Shown piece by piece: positions 5,262-7,263 of a stretch of 7,263 nt of DNA. This stretch comes from Pseudonocardiales bacterium (lineage in GTDB: Bacteria > Actinomycetota > Actinomycetes > Mycobacteriales > Jatrophihabitantaceae), in NCBI GenBank assembly GCA_030840415.1, contig JAVEEO010000108.1, positions 1-7,263 on the forward strand. The letters run 5' to 3'. Under the pieces are notes generated by a model. That model was not told the DNA's origin and ran no database searches. It saw only the letters and a program-made list of their open reading frames with translations. A program made the translations under genes and the position numbers. The number at the start of each line of letters is the position of its first letter. Position 1 is the stretch's first letter.

Positions 5262-6484
5262 CCAGCGCGCAGGCGGCCGTCCTGGTGCCGCGCCGGTTCG
5301 CCGCGCTGGACGGCATGCGGGCGCTGGCCGCCTACGGCGTGCTCGCCACCCATGCCGGCTTCAACAGCGGCCGATCGCTGGACGCCGGCCCGTTCGCCCC
5401 GCTGCTGGCCCGGCTGGACTTCGGGGTCACGGTGTTCTTCCTGCTGTCGGGCTTCCTGCTCTATCGCCCGTTCGCCGCCGGCGCGCTGACCGGTGGCCCG
5501 ATGCCGAGCGTGCGCCGGTTCTACCTGCGCCGGGCGCTGCGGATCCTGCCCGCGTACTGGCTGGCGGTGCTGGTGACCCTCAGCTGGCTGTCCAACCGCA
5601 CCGCCGACCGCGGCGACTACGCCAGCTACCTGCTGCTGATCCAGACCTACAACCACCACAACCTGGACCCGAGCCTGACCCAGATGTGGACGCTGGCGGT
5701 CGAGATCTCCTTCTACGCCGTGCTGCCGCCGCTCGCGCTGCTGGCCCGGGGCCGGGGCCGGGGCGGTCAGTCGGCCGTCCGGCATCAGCTGGCACTGCTG
5801 GCGGCCCTGGTCGCCGTCGCCATCGGCAGCGACCTGCTCGCCCATCACGGGTCGGCCACCAGCCTCGAAAGCCTGATCTGGCTGCCCGCCAACCTGGACT
5901 GGTTCGCAGCCGGCATGGCGTTGGCGCTGCTGTCCTGCCTGTCCTCGACCGCCATGGCAACCGGCTGGACGGCCCGGACCGCCCGGCTGGCACGGGAACT
6001 GGCCACCGCGCCGGGCACCTGCTGGGTCATCGGCGGCCTGCTGTTCTGGCTGGCCTCGCTGCCGCTGGGCGGCCCCCGCAACCTGCTGGTACCCACCGGC
6101 TGGGAATGGACCATCAAGCACTGGCTCTACGCCTTCGCGGCACTGGCGCTGCTGCTGCCGCTGACCCTCGGCTCCGGCGGCCTGCTCGGCAGGCTGCTGT
6201 CCAGCCCGCCGATGCAACTACTCGGGCAGCTGTCCTACGGCGTCTACCTGTGGCACCTGCCGCTGCTGCTGGCCATTCAGCGCGGGCTCGGCCAGCACAC
6301 CTTCGGCGGTCATTTCACCGAGTTGTTCGTGCTCACCGCGCTGGCCGCCACCGGGGTGGCCGCGCTGTCCTGGTTCGGGATGGAGCGCCGGCTGCTGCGG
6401 CTGGGCTCGTTGCGGTCCCGGCCCGGCGGGGGTAGCCAGCAGGCGGCCGCGGCCAGCAGTAGCGCCGCACCGCACCCCAGCTGA
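5258..6484 (+). CDS. Acyltransferase-3 (OafA/YrhL-like) integral membrane O-acyltransferase
   Basis: This 408-residue protein carries the acyltransferase-3 signatures. They are an R-X10-H motif early in helix 1 (LDGMRALAAYGVLATH, Arg21 and His32), the GVTVFFLLSGFLL segment (56-68), the basic FYLRRALRILPAYW loop (88-101), MWTLAVEISFYAVLPPL (143-159) and LGQLSYGVYLWHLPLLL (322-338). Such proteins move acyl groups across the membrane onto sugars of surface polysaccharides, glycolipids or antibiotics. About ten membrane helices fit. The start ATG overlaps the TGA of the GT-C gene, and only a weak GCGAG lies upstream, so translational coupling is likely and the substrate may be the GT-C product. 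The family core ends near ERRLLRL (376-382). The Ser/Ala/Gln tail (388-408) has no conserved look and lies antisense to the last helix of the AftD-like gene. A cytoplasmic RGRGRGG loop (164-170) is encoded by GGGGCC repeats. Confidence 0.93.
   Translation: MTSAQAAVLVPRRFAALDGMRALAAYGVLATHAGFNSGRSLDAGPFAPLLARLDFGVTVFFLLSGFLLYRPFAAGALTGGPMPSVRRFYLRRALRILPAYWLAVLVTLSWLSNRTADRGDYASYLLLIQTYNHHNLDPSLTQMWTLAVEISFYAVLPPLALLARGRGRGGQSAVRHQLALLAALVAVAIGSDLLAHHGSATSLESLIWLPANLDWFAAGMALALLSCLSSTAMATGWTARTARLARELATAPGTCWVIGGLLFWLASLPLGGPRNLLVPTGWEWTIKHWLYAFAALALLLPLTLGSGGLLGRLLSSPPMQLLGQLSYGVYLWHLPLLLAIQRGLGQHTFGGHFTELFVLTALAATGVAALSWFGMERRLLRLGSLRSRPGGGSQQAAAASSSAAPHPS
5748..5766 (+). repeat. In-frame GGGGCC hexanucleotide tract within the acyltransferase gene
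   Basis: The tract is GGGGCC twice, then GGGGC and GG. It encodes alternating Gly and Arg in a cytoplasmic loop. Three runs of four G and a fourth run of two could form an imperfect G-quadruplex on the coding strand. A change of one unit would add or remove Arg-Gly without shifting the frame. Confidence 0.6.
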
Positions 6485-7263
6485 ACGAACCAGCTGTCCG
6501 AGGCCGAGTGGGCCGAACCCGGCGGCAGCAGCGCGGCCAGCAGGCCGAGCACCAGCAGGATCGCGACCGGCAGCCAGGCCGGTGGCCGGCGACCGGTCAG
6601 CACCGCGGCCGCCAGGACCAGTGCGGCCAGTGCCAGCCCTGGCAACCCGAGCAGTGCCCAGCCGGCACCGGCGGCGAGCGCCGTCGCGGTCGGCACCCCG
6701 ATGCCCCCCTCGGCCACCGCCGGCGGCAGTTCCGGGGCTGCGCTGCCCCGCGGCCGCCACCAACACCCCAGCAGCAGCGCCAGCACCGCCAGGACACCGA
6801 TCAGCAGGCCGGCGGCGAACGGCCGCTGCGGGGCGAAGGTCAACGTCACCGTCCCCAAGCTGCCCGCCGGGATGGCATAACCCTGCTGCCAGCCGTCCAG
6901 CGTCACCGCCCGCAGCGGGGTGCCGCCGAGGCTGGCGCGCCAACCGGCGTTGGCGTTCTCCCTGACCACCAGGTAGGAATCCGCGCCGGCTTTGACCTGG
7001 ACCTGGCGTCGGGTCGGCTGCCAGCTCAGCACCCGGGCGGTGCCCGGATCCGGTGCGGCCTGGTTGAGGGCGGCCACCCCGTCAGCGGTCGCGGTCACCG
7101 ACTGCGGTGCCACCACCGCGGTGCCGGCCAGCCGCAACCGGTGCGGGCCGGCTGCCAGCCGGACCAGATCGTCGGAGCAGGGGGCGGCCAGCACCGGGCG
7201 GCCGGCCAGCGCGTCGGCAACCGGCACCGAGGCCCGCATCGGCAGCGACCGGCCGTCCACCAG
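6310..7263 (-). CDS. AftD-like alpha-(1->3)-arabinofuranosyltransferase, C-terminal 317 residues (N-terminus beyond window)
   Basis: The frame is open from the right edge to TGA at 6310-6312. Numbering from the edge, an extracytoplasmic part comes first: DGRSLPMRASV (3-13), GRPVLAAPCSDD (21-32), an AGPHRLRLAG strand and then VVRENANAGWRASLGGTPLR (99-118) with TLDGWQQGYAIPAG (121-134). The N-A-G-W-R-A and D-G-W-Q-Q-G segments are characteristic of the end of the AftD external region. Membrane helices follow at about 149-168, 190-206, 207-223, 230-246 and 258-277, then a 40-residue tail. AftD is a very large GT-C enzyme that adds alpha-1,3 arabinofuranose branches to arabinogalactan and lipoarabinomannan from decaprenyl-phosphoryl-arabinose. 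The catalytic half is outside the window, so activity is inferred and no symbol is given. GTG at 7260 is internal to the gene, not a start. Its last 58 codons, including the stop, overlap the acyltransferase gene. Confidence 0.82.
   Translation of the reverse strand: MVDGRSLPMRASVPVADALAGRPVLAAPCSDDLVRLAAGPHRLRLAGTAVVAPQSVTATADGVAALNQAAPDPGTARVLSWQPTRRQVQVKAGADSYLVVRENANAGWRASLGGTPLRAVTLDGWQQGYAIPAGSLGTVTLTFAPQRPFAAGLLIGVLAVLALLLGCWWRPRGSAAPELPPAVAEGGIGVPTATALAAGAGWALLGLPGLALAALVLAAAVLTGRRPPAWLPVAILLVLGLLAALLPPGSAHSASDSWFVQLGCGAALLLAAAACWLPPPGRDRNEPSRSSRRSIPNQDSAATPVAASAVSTNNSVK

Noticed and set aside
4916..6217. A 433-residue minus-strand frame opposite the GT-C and acyltransferase genes
   Set aside because: It is a Gln/Gly/Arg-rich mirror of the real coding strand, with no domains or start signals.

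Overview
The window is a stretch of high-GC actinobacterial chromosome. GC-rich wobble positions, GTG starts, TANNNT-type -10 boxes and a probable leaderless start all point that way. The gene families agree: an actinobacterial four-domain ribosomal protein S1, a DUF3068 membrane protein, and the C-terminal part of an AftD-like arabinofuranosyltransferase. AftD relatives are best known from Mycobacteriales and related actinomycetes, so that broad group is the best guess. The sequence alone does not give a genus.

Layout. (1) Positions 2-1168, minus strand: most of rpsA, cut by the left edge about 100 residues before its usual C-terminus. (2) 1169-1459: a non-coding divergent region holding the rpsA leader and the promoter of the next gene. 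(3) 1460-2290, plus: a class I SAM-dependent methyltransferase, probably translated from a leaderless GTG. (4) 2268-3218, minus: a DUF3068 protein anchored at both ends in the membrane; its 3' end overlaps the methyltransferase tail to tail. (5) 3219-3338: a short divergent promoter region. (6) 3339-5261, plus: a large polytopic protein with GT-C glycosyltransferase architecture and a C-terminal extracytoplasmic domain. (7) 5258-6484, plus: an acyltransferase-3 membrane protein joined to the previous gene by an ATGA overlap. (8) 6310-7263, minus: the C-terminal 317 residues of an AftD-like protein, cut by the right edge, overlapping the acyltransferase tail to tail by 175 bp.

The left third is housekeeping (translation). 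The right two thirds look like a cell-envelope glycan locus: a putative lipid-sugar-dependent glycosyltransferase translationally coupled to a putative O-acyltransferase, flanked by a DUF3068 protein and an arabinan-branching enzyme homologue. The simplest joint reading is that the coupled pair adds a sugar and an acyl group to an envelope polymer or glycolipid, possibly one related to arabinan. This is inference from families and gene order. No mobile element, CRISPR array, tRNA or rRNA is visible, and no rho-independent terminator fits because both convergent gene pairs overlap.
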